Below are positions 7,040-8,104 of a DNA stretch of 8,104 bases, one piece after another (position 1 is the stretch's first letter; every line of letters begins with the position of its first letter). The stretch comes from an uncultured Lachnospiraceae bacterium (lineage in GTDB: Bacteria; Bacillota; Clostridia; Lachnospirales; Lachnospiraceae), in NCBI GenBank assembly GCA_902803625.1, contig CADCQV010000318.1, forward strand, positions 1 through 8,104, written 5' to 3'. Under the pieces are notes generated by a model. That model was given only the letters and a program-made list of their open reading frames with translations. It was not told the origin of the DNA and made no database searches. The position numbers were made by a program, and so were the translations under genes.

Positions 7040-7264
7040 TCATTTCCCGAGTACGAAGATAATAAGTATCGCTGTTACCAGCGCGTAGATAGCCGTTGCC
7101 TCCGCCAGAGCGGCTCCGAGGATAAGTGTTGTTCTGATCTTTCCCTCAGCCTCCGGCTGTCTTGCAACCGCATCCGTAGCTTTGGCGGTAGCGATACCGA
7201 TACCTACTCCGGCTCCCACACAACCAAGGGCCGCGATTCCTGCGCCTATTGCCGTTAAACTCAT
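7040..7264 (-). CDS. atpE: F0 ATP synthase subunit c (ring proteolipid)
   Basis: Forms the rotating membrane ring that carries the coupling ion. The 74-residue hairpin has two membrane helices joined by the polar loop ARQPE (34-38). The first helix holds the glycine repeat GAGVGIGIA and the second holds the ion-carrying Glu55 in LAEATAIY. Compared with the sodium-binding Ilyobacter ring, the position of Gln32 is Ile22, Val63 is Leu53 and Ser66 is Ala56, while Thr57 and Tyr60 are kept, so protons are the likelier coupling ion. The ATG at 7264 follows a near-perfect AAGGAGG at 7 nt spacing that overlaps the stop codon of atpB, favouring high expression as needed for a multi-copy subunit. Confidence 0.97.
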   Translation of the reverse strand: MSLTAIGAGIAALGCVGAGVGIGIATAKATDAVARQPEAEGKIRTTLILGAALAEATAIYALVTAILIIFVLGK

Positions 7265-7276
7265 ATTGCTTCCTCC

Positions 7277-7981
7277 TTATTCTTCTACTGCTTCACTTAA
7301 ATAAATTGATGTCAGAAAAACAAAAACATATGCCTGTAAAAGGGCATCAAATATCTCAAAATAACAACTGAAGGGAATGGGGATCGCAAAAGGAACCAGT
7401 ATCTTCAGAAGCTCCATAATGATGAAACCACCGAATATATTCCCGAAAAGTCGCATACAGAGCGACAGGGGTTTGATCACTATTTCAAGTATATTGATCG
7501 GGGTAATAACTGCAATGGGTTTTGTAAATGACTTAAGCCAGCCCCCAACACCTTTTCTCTTGATTCCCGCGATCTCTACCATAACTATGCTCATAAGCGC
7601 AAGAGCAATGGTTACATTTAGATCCTTTGTAGGAGGCTTCATAAAGGTATAATTATCGGAAACCGCCGTTTCTATCAGAGCAGAAAGGTTTGCAATCCCG
7701 ATAAAGAAGATCATTGTAATGGTAAACCAGGAATATCCCACGGCCTCGTCCCCAAGCATGCTGTGGGTCATGTTTCTGATCCACGTCACAAAGGCCTCCA
7801 CTGCCAGCTGACGCTTTCCCGGATTCTCCACAGTAAATCCTCTTGTAAGGATAATGCACGCCACCAGTACAATGATAAGCAGTATCCAGGTATTAAAGAT
7901 CGATTCTGTAATAACCGCAGGTCCTATGGAAAAGAGAGTATTGACCCCCAGTTCCTCTACAAGCTTTTCACCTAAATCCAA
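7277..7981 (-). CDS. atpB: F0 ATP synthase subunit a
   Basis: Membrane stator subunit providing the ion half-channels against the c-ring. The frame encodes several hydrophobic helices, the conserved PPTKDLN loop, and the essential arginine in PLSLCMRLFGNIFGG (Arg177 counted from the TTG start; equivalent to E. coli Arg210). The late QAYVFVFLTSIYL helix, near the C-terminus, carries the conserved Gln. The start is uncertain. A GTG at 7996 would give 239 residues but has no ribosome binding site. The TTG at 7981 has GGAGG at 8 nt and is preferred, giving 234 residues. An in-frame stop directly precedes the GTG, so no longer start is possible. It is the first gene of the atp cluster visible here. 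Confidence 0.95.
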   Translation of the reverse strand: MDLGEKLVEELGVNTLFSIGPAVITESIFNTWILLIIVLVACIILTRGFTVENPGKRQLAVEAFVTWIRNMTHSMLGDEAVGYSWFTITMIFFIGIANLSALIETAVSDNYTFMKPPTKDLNVTIALALMSIVMVEIAGIKRKGVGGWLKSFTKPIAVITPINILEIVIKPLSLCMRLFGNIFGGFIIMELLKILVPFAIPIPFSCYFEIFDALLQAYVFVFLTSIYLSEAVEE

Positions 7982-7989
7982 CCTTTTTT

Positions 7990-7994
7990 CCTCC
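7990..7994 (-). promoter_or_regulatory. Ribosome binding site deciding the atpB start
   Basis: GGAGG on the minus strand lies 8 nt before a TTG codon and overlaps the only alternative start, GTG at 7996. A ribosome bound here would place the TTG in the initiation site, which argues for the shorter subunit a. Confidence 0.55.
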
Positions 7995-8050
7995 ACTCAG
8001 TATAATGCCGTGGTATATTCCGGTCCATTCCTTAACCGAAACTGTATCTG

Positions 8051-8079
8051 ATTATACTCCTTTATTTTCCAATCGTAAA
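8051..8079 (-). promoter_or_regulatory. Probable sigma-70/SigA promoter of the atp operon
   Basis: A perfect TATAAT (8056-8051) lies 17 nt downstream of TTTACG (8079-8074), which matches four of six positions of TTGACA. Transcription would begin near 8044 and give a leader of about 60 nt before atpB. The segment between promoter and gene has no open frame with a normal start codon. The assignment rests on sequence alone, and an additional promoter further upstream is possible. Confidence 0.5.
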
Positions 8080-8104
8080 CGAAATAAAACTACCGCTTAA
8101 AGAA

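Noticed and set aside
8000..8005. A second -10-like TATACT close to atpB
   Set aside because: It would start transcription inside or at the atpB start and remove the ribosome binding site.
8062..8103. Possible last 13 codons (ending FISFTIGK) of an upstream gene such as atpI
   Set aside because: Too short to recognise, another frame is equally possible, and the likely promoter overlaps it.

Overview
The window is dominated by one bacterial F-type ATP synthase operon on the minus strand, followed by guaA. In transcription order, right to left, the layout is: a likely sigma-70 promoter (8051-8079), atpB (subunit a), atpE (c), atpF (b), an atpA gene with a fused N-terminal domain (alpha), atpG (gamma), atpD (beta), atpC (epsilon), guaA (GMP synthase), a Rho-independent terminator (207-243), and the 5' end of a group II intron that continues past the left edge. 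The gene order, mid-range GC content, purine-rich ribosome binding sites and protein character suggest a clostridial Firmicute, most likely Lachnospiraceae. This is an inference from family resemblance, not a database match.

The main anomaly is at the position normally held by atpH (delta). There is no separate delta gene. atpF and atpA overlap by 11 nt, and the alpha protein carries about 85 extra N-terminal residues that resemble the C-terminal, b-binding domain of delta/OSCP. The N-terminal domain of delta, which normally grips the alpha subunits, is missing. The protein therefore reads as a direct delta(CTD)-alpha fusion in which a covalent bond appears to replace the delta(NTD)-alpha contact. 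Since F1 has three alpha subunits, each complex would carry up to three copies of a domain normally present once.

Genes from atpB to atpC are tightly packed. The atpB stop lies in the atpE ribosome binding site, atpF overlaps atpA, atpG and atpD share ATGA, and atpD and atpC share TAATG, all consistent with one mRNA and translational coupling. guaA follows after only 60 nt with no visible terminator or strong promoter, so it is probably cotranscribed. The proton motive force or ATP pool is handled by F0 (a, b, c) and F1 (alpha, beta, gamma, epsilon). The c subunit lacks the usual sodium ligands, so proton coupling is predicted.

The left edge (1-201, minus strand) matches the conserved domain I start of group IIC introns. 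It begins 6 nt beyond the base of the operon terminator hairpin, which is the insertion preference known for that class. No tRNA, rRNA or CRISPR array is visible. The many other open frames are shadows of these genes.
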